From NCBI GenBank assembly GCA_021151695.1, contig JAGKWU010000005.1, positions 124,001 to 188,000 on the forward strand: a stretch of 64,000 nucleotides of DNA, given 5' to 3'. The notes beneath the pieces are model-generated. The model was not told the DNA's origin. It made no database searches and saw only the letters and a program-made list of their open reading frames with translations. The position numbers were made by a program, and so were the translations under genes. How positions within the stretch are numbered: position 1 is the first letter of the stretch; every line of letters begins with the position of its first letter. The DNA comes from Cellvibrionaceae bacterium. Lineage in GTDB: Bacteria; Pseudomonadota; Gammaproteobacteria; Pseudomonadales; Cellvibrionaceae. Of this stretch, positions 28,701 to 35,039 are shown one piece after another.

Positions 28701-31700
28701 GTTAATTGCTATGACGATAATAGTAATCTAAAAGCTGGCTGTACTGACTCACTGAGTGAGATTATCAGCTCGCAAGGTACAGGTGCCTTGGGTAGCATTC
28801 AGACCTTCTTGCGTAAAAGTACAACTAAAACCTATGCGTTAAAGGAGAATGGAGCGGCCCAAGGTGACTTACTGAGTACTTCGGTAGAGTTGAATCAATA
28901 TGATGATAAAGGCAACTTGCTTAAAAATAACATCAATGTCAGTAGTACTTTGATCGATGGATATAGCAAAGAAACTGTTAACGCTTATAAGTATACCGGC
29001 AGCACCTGGAGTATGAAGCAGGGGCGGTTAGAGCGCCTGACTGTCACTGCTACTAATCCTGCGTATGGTGCTATAACCCGAGTTTCCAGTTTTGAGTATT
29101 ACCAGAGCGGTGCTGAGATCGGCTTGCTTAAAACCGAAACGATTGAGCCTGACAATAACGATTTTACGTTAACAACAACTCATACTTACGATAAAGGCAA
29201 TAGAATTACTTCAGCTACTGTTGGAAGTGGGCAAACGCGGAAGTCTGAAGTTGAGTTTGATAGCTTAGGGCGTTTTGTAGATAAAACATACGGCTTTTTT
29301 ACCGATGGATCAAATCCGGATGCCGCAGTAAAAGCCTTAGTGAGTGAAGTTATCAGCCGGGATAAATATGGCACGCCAACGGAGGTGCGTGCTTATAGTG
29401 GCACTGATTATGTAACAAAAATTACCGCGACTACAGATTTTGGCGCTCCTTATTTTACCGCTAATTCATCCGGTGCCGCGACAGAAATGAATATGGGCAC
29501 TGGTGCAGATGCTTACAGGATTTGCCCTGCTGATACCAAAGTGTGGGCTGTCAATAAATCAATTACGGGAACCATTTCTATTCAGTGTGCAGACCTCTTG
29601 GGGCGCGAGCGCCGTAAGGGATCATTGAGCTTTGATGGAACGACTTGGAGTCTTATTGATACAGAATATGACAAGCTTGATCGTGTGGTCAGAACGAGTG
29701 CACCTTATCTTTCTGGAACCAGTGATCGTTATTGGACAGCACAGGTAAGCGATATATTGGGCCGTAGTGTGAGCGTATCGTCGCCCTATAATGGTGGGTA
29801 CGTTACTACAACGACGGTGAGAGATAATTTAAAGACAACTATTACAAATCCAAAATCGCAAGTCCGTGTCGAAACATCGGATTTACAAGGGCATGTGGTT
29901 AATGTTCAAGACCCATTGAATGGCAATACAAAGTTCGCATATGACGCACGCGGTAATATGCGAGAAATGAAAGATCCTTTGAATAACACTACAACTCTGG
30001 GGTATGACCTGCGTGATCGCAAAATTTCAATGAGTGATCCAGATAAAGGCGGTTGGATATATAAATACAATACATTTGGTGAGATCACATGTCAGCAAGA
30101 CGGTAATGGTCAGACGAGTGTTATCCGCTATGACATCGCGGGCCGAACCTTTAGCCGAATTGATCGGTTTGCCGGTGGAAATTGTGATAATCCCACTGGC
30201 GATATTGAGAAGTACACAAAGTGGACATGGGATACAGCTACTAATGGTCGCGGTCAATTAGCTTCTGTAATAGATAGCGCCACTATCAATGGTACGGTGG
30301 AGTATCAACAAGCTTATAGCTACGACAGTCTTGGTCGTGCCCAGGCAACCACAACCACAATGCCGGGTCACTTGGGTGTGGTGAGCAATCACTATGAAAA
30401 AGTGACTTACGATCAATATGGCAGGTTATTTCAGAGCTTTGACGCCGCAAGGGCAAATAATTCTTTTAATACTAACGGTATCCAAAATGTCTATAACCCA
30501 CAGGGATATCTAGTTCAGGTTGTTGATGCTGCGGTAGTTAACAATAGCCAGCATAACTATTACAAAATTACCGCGATGAATGCTCGTGGAAATGTAATAA
30601 CTGCAGAGTATGGAAATGGCGTTACGCAACAAGCTGACTATTATGCGGATACAGGGCTTACACATACCTTACGTGCTGATCGCCTGTTAGGTGTGAATGC
30701 TCTGCAAAATACAACCCTCGATTGGGATGAAGTAGGCAATCTTAATTGGCGAGAAGAGCGGGGTGCGGCAGGTGAAAGCCAGCCTCGTAATATTCACGAA
30801 GCATTTATTTATGATTCATTAAACAGATTAACCAATTGGAATAGCTCTGGGGATCTGACGGCAAGCGAAGCGGCTCATTTTAATAATATCGACAACATAA
30901 CGGATAAAACAGGTATTGGTGATTACAAGTATGGCGTAAGTTGTGGCGCAACTACCAATGCGGGTCCCCATGCGCTTTGCAGTGCTGGCGGTACAACTTA
31001 TGCTTATGACAAGAACGGCAACATGCTCAATGATTCTGTTGGCCGCAGTATGTCATACACCACTTACGATATGCCTCGGGATATAACCAAGGCTGGTCAT
31101 AAAACAGCGTTCAGTTATGGCCCTAGTCGCGCAAGGTATAAACGAGTCGATACCGAGAGTGGTCAGACAACTACTACGCTGTATGTTGGCTCAGTGGAAA
31201 AAGTTTACTATCCAGATGGTACCGTTCAATGGAAGCGAAATATTGCTGGCGTCGGTTTGATTACCCAGGCAGTTGATACTAACGGCAATAAACTTGCGGA
31301 AGCGCAGCGTTATCTCATTAAGGATCATCTTGGTAGCTTAAGTCTGATTACCGATGAAATCGGTGCTGTGGAGCAGAGCAACTATTTTGATCCCTGGGGT
31401 AAAGAGCGAAAAGTTGTCACAGCCGCCGGTATTAAAAAATGGGCGGCAGACACGACATCATTCTCACTCAGCGCTAAGCCGATTAGCACTCGTGGTTTTA
31501 CTGGTCATGAGCAATTGGCAGAAGTTGGCTTGATTCACATGAATGGCCGCATTTATGACGGTGCGTTAGGGCGATTTGTACAAGCAGATCCTATTATTCA
31601 GGATCCTATGCGAGTGCAGAGCCTCAATCGATACAGTTACGTCTGGAACAACCCATTAAATGCAACTGATCCCAGTGGTTTTTCCGGTTCTTGTGTTAGT

Positions 31701-32573
31701 CAAACAGAGCAGCAGGAAGCTAAAGGGTGTGATGGGAGTGCAGATCGTCCTGAGCAAAAGGAAGGTGACCAGAAAAAAGAAACTCCAAAAGATTCGGGGC
31801 TACGATATAAAATCACCGATAAAAAGGCGCTTGATGAATGGTTGAAGAAAAATGGTAAAACCATGGATGACTTCACCAAATCGATGACTGATAAAGGAAT
31901 ATCCAAAGCAGGTTTCGGTGATTCTGGAGCATCGGTTGGTGGGGTTTACACTACCAAAGGGAATCAATCCAGCGCCAGCGTGAATCAAAGTGGGATAGAT
32001 TCTGATGCGGCGAAGGAAACAAGGATATTGAGTAATGCTTACGAATGCATGGGAATGTGCCATGGTAATAAAGGCGTCACAACCAACTTTTTGCCTGACG
32101 AAGATCAGAAATATTTAGCTCTGGGAGCTGTTAGTACATCGACTGTGTTAGTGGTTGGTGCTGCATGTGGGGCTTCGGTGATTTGTGGTGCGGTTGTTGG
32201 AACAGCTGTGTTCCAAGCAACAGGGGATCCGGCTGATTTGGCTGGATTAGGAGGGATGACAAGGGTAGGTCGATGGATGTCTCCAAAAGAATATAATCTC
32301 ATGAGGAATGAGGAGAAAGTTCAAGAAAGCATATCGACCACGACACATGTTGCATTGCCTGCTGATCCGCTAGCTTTTATAAAACAAGCAAAACCAGGAG
32401 CATATTATGTAGAATTTAACGTTCCTACTTTGTCTCTAAAGGTAACAAATGAAGGATGGGCTAAAATTTTGGGGCCTCAATCACTTGAAGGGCGAGCCGC
32501 TGTTCGTAAGGGATTACCTGCGCCGCAAATGCCAACTGCGGAAAATATCATACATAAAGCAACGAAGTTATAG
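19716..32573 (+). CDS. giant Sec-exported SpvB/FG-GAP/RHS polymorphic toxin, 4285 residues
   Basis: Order of parts (residues): Sec signal peptide 1-26 ending CWA; first SpvB-like domain about 30-130; six FG-GAP/VCBS repeats (DxDxDG type, as FGDMDADGFVD and YADMNGDGYAD) about 420-745; TcB-like middle segment with QAGGRGLLGF near 904; about eight Ig-like modules about 1020-1940 separated by serine-rich linkers near 1010, 1230, 1440 and 1952; second SpvB domain 2013-2115; seven more FG-GAP repeats 2330-2760; second QAGGRGFLGF near 2936; RHS/YD repeats about 3060-3980 closed by the RHS core (YDGALGRFVQADP) and autoproteolysis-type motif ending DPSG at 3985-3988; a 297-residue variable C terminus with a hydrophobic segment (about 4131-4170) and a likely toxin domain from about 4184. 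The RHS shell normally encapsulates the toxin tip. G runs of 7-9 nt occur inside the gene. Confidence 0.93.
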   Translation: MLRYVPRLVFISFSLLLTAFQFPCWAQSAPTYGNIAVDRLGATNYNLAINALDGVGGVNPNISVTYNSQAKNGLMGKGGAIKGLSFIARCQQTLARDGVSKAISWSADDRFCIDGQRLILTAGTQGAAESQYHTEIDNGVVYTAKGGMTSDPDYFEARAKDGSILTFGGASNAKDYGGATKTWALSRFQSREKNNIEYVYEGGSDSGLRIKRINYAFPMPDTVTGANAYIEFEYKDRDDLLSQYVSGYEFRTTKVLNKINSYGAAGVLYRSYVFDIVASTALAGEVSRWQSVKECISLSNCFGAINFSWGRTTQNTSNITETKGITVDFLGTMARNFSPTKAPQLSAKNCAWCVSKAVDLNGNGIAEFIWTDETETGTYRIATSFDGAILPYESIKKAQPVSNSSYDSSSVQSIPSPEFGDMDADGFVDVLTPLRPNTTSNYSTYFWWLGGVARSETYWRVAGAGSLSTMEFIKVLDLDSDGFQELVTFNSKSLDLKVSKIKKKQVTNGFQYYLDDNTNSAVSYHLSDYPARLPLKSMVQIAPSSAAVGDFDGDGNEDLLLYMLEADLGTKQQTQKIKWYSKVGAELLYKGTIAQWTQNSLSLASSAPDTNGDIIVDFVGLSKFTPIDINGDGLVDIAFKQFSSKSWMYAINTGNGFLPLETLALPSRASNADSDTFVDVNNDGYADFVYSGTVSGSSTLNIFVKYWNAKLNKFSDPVSVRQTTRNPVLYADMNGDGYADFVEFSSSDNSINVYGFTNNAGSVAGGYQGVIAQDAITSVKEGTSLTTDIEYQTLIKPGKVVEQTCKIGSGNTTVPCQDLQSTSQYTPLQIKITHPTAGTLEGDSMDSSEYYAKTNDPFAIYGNPLVGSARVSQYVAPLPIVTHVTSTAAAIVSDKKYFYSVMRTQAGGRGLLGFEKTWVEDQLTGLKTETQWRQDWPFTGMESVKLLWNKYGVAISEDENTLVVPAGDFSGVLSPTIRKTIHKQYSTSLADTKQGALVSANEIGGYFSYTSSSTSSSSSSSIGDVSALQLMLPEEGNITKAGFSVAQGLSAALITSDGQVLKDINGIVPRVKYYVDNYVLVAEGNADGTVTTWTPDVPGTYSVQAKVVLPNGKELSSKVAGLIAAGQSGYPSITFTNLLRNGNTYLTNATMNLYANAVDADGTIASVTFYANNTVIATKTAPTVTGGIQYRYDWVPTVAGTYKIKAVAKDNSNNTTSTKTIEVFVGVVPSSSSSSSASSQIYPALTMPVPSSEQKVVFGDMTSLSTQIIGSDSKQWAEADQSIPDAKFFANNQYLGKSKASGLGFNWTPGLGGVYEVVAASLLQNGNQVVSPSGALIVKNDNAPFVNLTAPKYGGTSYRLNELVLASATAESAITATAISKLTFYANDVEIYTDTSAPYALAWSPPAAGTYDIKAVAVDAAGNVGVSAIRRIQYGMSSMSGSSSSANYFTSSSVSSSSSSVATNATIELSYPRVNKYENFGLGAEVILVSYVWASGNIEWLDANGQLAQVDYYANGQLLTGLRADERGHVKYWTPPATGVYAIKAVAHVDNNKTIESGIGNFFIRSANAPIITLNTPSKNTAIKIGSSLQLDATVTDPDNDLAMVRFYVNDQELLLNPLVKPPFTASWTPPVIGNYSIKVEAMDDSGVKAISPIITVSVVEPGFSPTVSIVSPANGGSVPFGNSMDISAVATDLDGTISKVEFYVNDQLISTDFSFPYAASYTPTAAGIYSIKAIAYDNLGNTGSIVNSIQYGLAAPVVSVVDPDEDCFIGVNLNPPENVASNLQYELYERADGQAWAQTPTVIKSGSAGDLLPYIAFFSNHAVGKFDYRARVCPVGNSAACSAYSSVVSNTIDSSCGTAIHPTVALVNPPSSVQLGQTVTLTATVGGTTAIFNAVRFYFGNTEIGVDYSSPFTINWTPTVAGRAYLYAKDDAGNDATGVSNLVAVEVVGPSSSSSSSSSINSSTGAVVSSDGNSSGGATSPNGGGNVSSVAVSSSSGTITDPSSPILATAPDMFPGIDVARELPAEFDVTSAGQATYTIPILVGKGTAGFAPDISLRYTSGGANGVAGLGWSLSAYSAITRCRQTQGVDNDAKPITWSAEDRFCLNGERLLLVSGTYGGTGSQYKTELDSFVLVTAIGGVSGTPASFKVEYKNGVTESYGDVSDSDNSRDQLSTANSNSILTWALSKRQDSAGNKIIYTYIKDADGQRIDNIAFAYGDSSLSGAHVKFEYDDREDSISGYVAGYGYKTGKRLSKIKSYNGTQELRTYTLTYNQSSAATTDDKLSRVNKIQECVGDICSPATEFEWQVPHYQLALSSSSKILDGGVSAHVLGDINGDGLQDIAWYEEAVPTTVPSATDQIKPRAVHYALGSIAADGTFQFQLATFDNGSTSGPLVTGRTLEFEDVNGDGRMDLIVSNYSDVSQFTYNFVLLSTPMPDGSWKLSGTSQSWGGAGPGSIVHTDVDGDGFVDKVWWAAGDMPWDTELLGSDESPYPVEPLLYSAVSLYSENTSHPLHHILADPSIKTGMYFEVQGTADYSNMIDSAPIHSFSQLTGDFNGDGRMDLVAYPYNAYEGCTYTDEWMRRCFSTSANVTAIYTFSQAADKDFELHYYSRHDGLGEAWGMVTDFNNDGLSDFFTPDLQGNWVIQLNNGHSFNSNVSVGISAGLFNLPAQENTESTLADVNGDGYRDFVWQEPDNTNNLQGPSTLKVKYWDISNNQFEAETKILGSQPYSILFSDVAWYQSTQFKYKTERFNLMDVNSDGIPDMVMTPTPQSKSGSITVRLGKNGNDRAASNKIVAIKTGLGNRKDIHYEHIAASQNYSRISGIQTGSSTKSQCEMVVRNQGYSDAYTENECWDVPVATIDATKFYQAINDPWYELASEEQSLRPASPVLESIGAIAVVTGVDTSAPSANQTLPQNIDTAATVKRSYFYGQARMQAGGRGFLGFKTFTEFNRETGVRVETEYRQDWPYQGKVRKTKTYTADGHLLSEQENIFGLVNCYDDNSNLKAGCTDSLSEIISSQGTGALGSIQTFLRKSTTKTYALKENGAAQGDLLSTSVELNQYDDKGNLLKNNINVSSTLIDGYSKETVNAYKYTGSTWSMKQGRLERLTVTATNPAYGAITRVSSFEYYQSGAEIGLLKTETIEPDNNDFTLTTTHTYDKGNRITSATVGSGQTRKSEVEFDSLGRFVDKTYGFFTDGSNPDAAVKALVSEVISRDKYGTPTEVRAYSGTDYVTKITATTDFGAPYFTANSSGAATEMNMGTGADAYRICPADTKVWAVNKSITGTISIQCADLLGRERRKGSLSFDGTTWSLIDTEYDKLDRVVRTSAPYLSGTSDRYWTAQVSDILGRSVSVSSPYNGGYVTTTTVRDNLKTTITNPKSQVRVETSDLQGHVVNVQDPLNGNTKFAYDARGNMREMKDPLNNTTTLGYDLRDRKISMSDPDKGGWIYKYNTFGEITCQQDGNGQTSVIRYDIAGRTFSRIDRFAGGNCDNPTGDIEKYTKWTWDTATNGRGQLASVIDSATINGTVEYQQAYSYDSLGRAQATTTTMPGHLGVVSNHYEKVTYDQYGRLFQSFDAARANNSFNTNGIQNVYNPQGYLVQVVDAAVVNNSQHNYYKITAMNARGNVITAEYGNGVTQQADYYADTGLTHTLRADRLLGVNALQNTTLDWDEVGNLNWREERGAAGESQPRNIHEAFIYDSLNRLTNWNSSGDLTASEAAHFNNIDNITDKTGIGDYKYGVSCGATTNAGPHALCSAGGTTYAYDKNGNMLNDSVGRSMSYTTYDMPRDITKAGHKTAFSYGPSRARYKRVDTESGQTTTTLYVGSVEKVYYPDGTVQWKRNIAGVGLITQAVDTNGNKLAEAQRYLIKDHLGSLSLITDEIGAVEQSNYFDPWGKERKVVTAAGIKKWAADTTSFSLSAKPISTRGFTGHEQLAEVGLIHMNGRIYDGALGRFVQADPIIQDPMRVQSLNRYSYVWNNPLNATDPSGFSGSCVSQTEQQEAKGCDGSADRPEQKEGDQKKETPKDSGLRYKITDKKALDEWLKKNGKTMDDFTKSMTDKGISKAGFGDSGASVGGVYTTKGNQSSASVNQSGIDSDAAKETRILSNAYECMGMCHGNKGVTTNFLPDEDQKYLALGAVSTSTVLVVGAACGASVICGAVVGTAVFQATGDPADLAGLGGMTRVGRWMSPKEYNLMRNEEKVQESISTTTHVALPADPLAFIKQAKPGAYYVEFNVPTLSLKVTNEGWAKILGPQSLEGRAAVRKGLPAPQMPTAENIIHKATKL

Positions 32574-32585
32574 CGGAAGAAAAAT

Positions 32586-32888
32586 ATGTTGAATGAATTT
32601 TTGATGTGGATGGAATCGATCCGATTCGATGGATTTGAGGAGCAAATAATTACTAAGGCTACTCTGAATGATCCATGCGATAATCAATCTGCACGACTGG
32701 ATGTTGATACTGCAAATTGTATTGGGCAAATTGTTCTTTGGGAGAGCGGTGATTTTTCTGCAGAAATAATAGATCTTGATAGTGAAGATTTAATTTATAG
32801 CTATCAAGGTATAATGTCAGAAAGCGATGATCCATCTATAGTGTTTAAAGATTTTATTAATGCATTATTATCTCGATTGGGTACTTAG
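32586..32888 (+). CDS. probable immunity protein for the RHS toxin (TriTu-like)
   Basis: This acidic 100-residue protein begins 12 bp after the toxin stop, the standard place for an immunity gene of a polymorphic toxin. It has no signal peptide, so it would protect in the cytoplasm. The stretch SARLDVDTANCIGQIVLWES followed by a run of Asp/Glu resembles, from memory, the TriTu family that neutralises TreTu ADP-ribosyltransferase toxins. That family call is tentative; the immunity role rests mainly on position, size and charge. ATG 32586 has a GGAAGAAAA ribosome-binding region. Confidence 0.7.
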   Translation: MLNEFLMWMESIRFDGFEEQIITKATLNDPCDNQSARLDVDTANCIGQIVLWESGDFSAEIIDLDSEDLIYSYQGIMSESDDPSIVFKDFINALLSRLGT

Positions 32889-32927
32889 AGGCCTCTCAGC
32901 CCTGTGGATACCATCTCTCAAATACCG

Positions 32928-32976
32928 CCGCAAGCTGTTTATAAGGCCGCTTGCGGTGAGTATTTTGTTTGACTTT
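32928..32976 (+). terminator. hairpin ending the toxin-immunity unit
   Basis: CCGCAAGC (32928-32935) and GCTTGCGG (32949-32956) form a perfect 8-bp stem 39 bp after the immunity stop. The following stretch TATTTTGTTTGACTTTTT is T-rich, consistent with intrinsic termination. Confidence 0.6.
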
Positions 32977-33118
32977 TTAGCACTCCAAAACATATATGTA
33001 TCAATTTACGCATAGCAGCACCCAATGCCTGCATTTTAGTTTTGCCATTCGGGTCAGAGTAAAATTAAACTGAAACTCATGCATTAAAATATTAAGGAAA
33101 TCGTATCAAGGAGGATAT

Positions 33119-33190
33119 ATGGCAAGACTACCTCGTCTGTGCCCAATAGGAATTCCGCAACACATTATTCAACGCGGCAATAATCGCTAA
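33119..33190 (+). pseudogene. remnant of a REP-associated tyrosine transposase (RAYT)
   Basis: An excellent ribosome-binding site (AAGGAGG) precedes ATG 33119, which opens only 23 codons: MARLPRLCPIGIPQHIIQRG plus NNR, then stop. This is the conserved N terminus of the Y1_Tnp/RAYT family, whose members are usually near 200-300 residues. Everything after the conserved GNNR is missing, replaced by a REP sequence. It is a dead fragment that marks the origin of the neighbouring REPs. Confidence 0.75.
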
Positions 33191-33194
33191 GCGT

Positions 33195-33220
33195 TGTAGG
33201 GCGGGTCATTTGACCCGCGC
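33195..33220 (+). repeat. REP sequence, forward copy
   Basis: TGTAGGGCGGGTCATTTGAC continues into CCGC and contains the perfect stem GCGGGTCA (33201-33208) / TGACCCGC (33211-33218). The head GTAGGGCGGGT is typical of gammaproteobacterial REPs. It begins directly after the RAYT remnant. Confidence 0.75.
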
Positions 33221-33280
33221 GGACGATATGCCGCTCGAATAAATGAGATTTTTATTTTGTAATTGTTTTGTGGTGGTAAG

Positions 33281-33306
33281 CGCGGGTTACGCCTTTGGCT
33301 AACCCG
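33281..33306 (-). repeat. REP sequence, inverted copy, interrupted by the IS
   Basis: CGGGTTA (33283-33289) and TAACCCG (33300-33306) pair around an inner GCC-TTT-GGC stem. The copy lacks its conserved head, which is found on the far side of the IS as GCCCTACG at 34697-34704. Joined across the IS the two pieces restore a full REP with the GTAGGGCGGGT head on the minus strand. With the forward copy it forms a REPIN-like inverted doublet about 60 bp apart. Confidence 0.75.
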
Positions 33307-33309
33307 TAT

Positions 33310-33322
33310 ATGGACTCCTCCC
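33310..33322 (+). repeat. subterminal inverted repeat, left
   Basis: ATGGACTCCTCCC is the exact reverse complement of the right copy at 34678-34690. Confidence 0.85.
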
Positions 33323-33592
33323 TTTTTGCAAATCTTTGTTGTTAATGTCAAAAGGAAACGACTGCAACCGTATATCCGACTTCTATGTGAATCACCTTGG
33401 ATTCGAGCCATGATGTTGCTTCGCTCACGCAGCGCCAATCGCCCTAGCGGCTTTGTTTGCACAGGGAGCCTATGGGTCAGGTGACATTTCCGCGTGTCGG
33501 TCTTACCTGTTTTTCATCAATAACAGAGATTTCGCAATCGGTTGGTTTCATCGCCACCAACAAACTCTTCCAAATGACTAGCTAATCCACAG
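33323..33592 (-). ncRNA. candidate guide (seekRNA/bridge RNA) region of the IS
   Basis: IS110/IS1111 elements encode a structured guide RNA in their long non-coding end, and in IS1111 types it lies downstream of the transposase, as this 270-bp stretch does. Two short matches support the idea: CCGTATAT (33368-33375) repeats the left REP-IS junction (33304-33311), and CGCCCTA (33440-33446) repeats the centre of the uninterrupted REP target. Each match is short enough to arise by chance at a few percent. The RNA strand and boundaries are not established. Confidence 0.35.
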
Positions 33593-34612
33593 TCAGGCTG
33601 CACATCGATAATCTTCATTCCTGGTTAACATTGCCCAGATAATCCGCGCGTGCTTGTTGGCCAGAGCAACTGTGGCAATATTTTTATTACGCCGTTTTAA
33701 TAACTCCGAAACCCACTCGCTTCGTCTGTCAGTCTTTCCTTCCGTTACCTTTACACATGATCTGGCCCCATGGATGAGCAGCGTTCGTAGATACTTGTCG
33801 CCACGCTTGCTAATACTACCCAATATCGATTTTCCACCACTTGAATGTTGGTTAGGTACTATTCCTAACCATGCCGAAAAATCGCGTCCTGTTTTAAATT
33901 GTTTGGCATCGCCAACTGCCGCAACAATTGCCGAGGCGGTGATTGGCCCAACACCCGGTAATTGTTGGAGACGTGCGACTCGCTCATCCACTTTAGCATG
34001 ATTGGATAACTGGAGATTAAATTTTTCCAGGCGCTTATCTATCTCAACCAATTCCTCGTACATGCTGCCGAGTAACTCACGCAACGAAAACGATAAGCTA
34101 TTTTCGCCATCCTCCAAAATAAATGGTAACGCTTTACGCACAGCCGATACGCCAGTTGAATTAATAACTATTCCGAATTCGGCTAACATGCCGCGTATTT
34201 CGTTGATCAACATGGTGCGCGACTTTACGATGCGACTGCGCACTCGATGCACGGATTGCATGGCCTGCTGATCAACTGTTTTTATCGTCACAAAGCGCAT
34301 ACTGGGACGCGATACCGCTTCGCAAATGGCTTCGGCGTCAACAATGTCATTTTTGTGGCTCTTAACGTATGGCTTTACAAATTGCGGTGCAATTAACCTT
34401 ACATCATGTCCCATGGCTTGCAGCTCCCTTGCCCAATGATGCGCGCCGCCACAGGCTTTCATCCCTACCAACGTAGGCTCCAAATTCATTAGGAACTTAC
34501 GTAGTTGTGATCGATTAAACGCTTTTCTGACTACAGGTTGCTCTGTGTCATCAACGCCATGCACCTGAAATACGGATTTTGCCAAATCGATACCAAGTCG
34601 TTTAAGCTTCAT
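33593..34612 (-). CDS. IS1111-type transposase with altered catalytic Glu
   Basis: The 339-residue product has the Piv/IS110 DEDD domain at the N terminus (GIDLAKSVFQVHGVD with D9; NDIVDAEAI with D89 and D92) and the Transposase_20 C-terminal part (LPGVGPITASAIVAAVGD, then FSAWLGIVPNQHSSGGK with the conserved serine region). Where the family reads GMEACGGAH, this copy has GMKACGGAH: residue 52 is Lys (AAA) in place of the second catalytic acid, a one-base GAA to AAA change. The frame is otherwise intact and of usual length, so the copy may be inactive but recently so. Confidence 0.92.
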   Translation of the reverse strand: MKLKRLGIDLAKSVFQVHGVDDTEQPVVRKAFNRSQLRKFLMNLEPTLVGMKACGGAHHWARELQAMGHDVRLIAPQFVKPYVKSHKNDIVDAEAICEAVSRPSMRFVTIKTVDQQAMQSVHRVRSRIVKSRTMLINEIRGMLAEFGIVINSTGVSAVRKALPFILEDGENSLSFSLRELLGSMYEELVEIDKRLEKFNLQLSNHAKVDERVARLQQLPGVGPITASAIVAAVGDAKQFKTGRDFSAWLGIVPNQHSSGGKSILGSISKRGDKYLRTLLIHGARSCVKVTEGKTDRRSEWVSELLKRRNKNIATVALANKHARIIWAMLTRNEDYRCAA

Positions 34613-34677
34613 AGCGAACTCCTCTCACCTGTTGACTGTAAGCTGATTACAGTCTGGTACTCTGATGCCGTCAAGGT

Positions 34678-34690
34678 GGGAGGAGTCCAT
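34678..34690 (+). repeat. subterminal inverted repeat, right
   Basis: GGGAGGAGTCCAT is the exact reverse complement of the left copy at 33310-33322. Confidence 0.85.
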
Positions 34691-34696
34691 TACATT

Positions 34697-34704
34697 GCCC
34701 TACG
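34697..34704 (-). repeat. displaced head of the interrupted REP
   Basis: GCCCTACG completes the REP whose stem ends at 33306. On the minus strand it reads CGTAGGGC, the REP head also present at 33195-33202. Confidence 0.7.
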
Positions 34705-34706
34705 AA

Positions 34707-35024
34707 TTACCTAAAACCCCTCTCGCAAACCCCTCGCATTCGCACCATCAAATCCGCTAACCCCGAAACAGCTTCTTTCGGTAAATCCACATCTTTATCA
34801 ATATGAACCAACAACGATTCCACTAACGCAATTTGGTCGCGAAATTGTATGTCGTGATGAAGTTGGTTTTCGCGTTGGATTTCCTGGCTGATGGTTTCTA
34901 AGTGAATGCCTTCGGGGGAATGGATTTCGACGCGATGATTTTCGTAGTGAGTTTGTTGGTGGGGCTCGAGAGTGAGGATGCAGCGGGTTGGGATGCCGTG
35001 CACCAAGTGGGTGATATTGTCCAT
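34707..35024 (-). CDS. hypothetical protein, 105 residues
   Basis: I do not recognise this protein. It begins MDNITHLVHGIPTRCILTLE, is rich in His and Glu in its first half and has a helical, amphipathic second half (LVESLLVHIDKDVDLPKEAV). Base composition and codon use look coding. I chose ATG 35024; the frame continues to a GTG at 35057, but that lies in a conserved-looking hairpin. A long, highly structured region precedes it. The stop lies 3 bp from the REP fragment, so the IS inserted immediately behind the gene. Confidence 0.5.
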   Translation of the reverse strand: MDNITHLVHGIPTRCILTLEPHQQTHYENHRVEIHSPEGIHLETISQEIQRENQLHHDIQFRDQIALVESLLVHIDKDVDLPKEAVSGLADLMVRMRGVCERGFR

Positions 35025-35039
35025 AATAAAATCTCTGGT

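Larger units (their letters stand above)
33307..34697 (-). mobile_element. IS110 family, IS1111 subgroup insertion sequence, about 1.39 kb
   Basis: The element contains one transposase gene and has subterminal 13-bp perfect inverted repeats (33310-33322 and 34678-34690), set in by about 3 and 7 bp, as expected for IS1111-type elements, which lack terminal repeats and target duplications. Its outer borders fall inside a REP hairpin arm (REP left part ending 33306, REP right part starting 34697-34698; one G is ambiguous). Long non-coding end: 33307-33592, downstream of the transposase. Confidence 0.85.
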
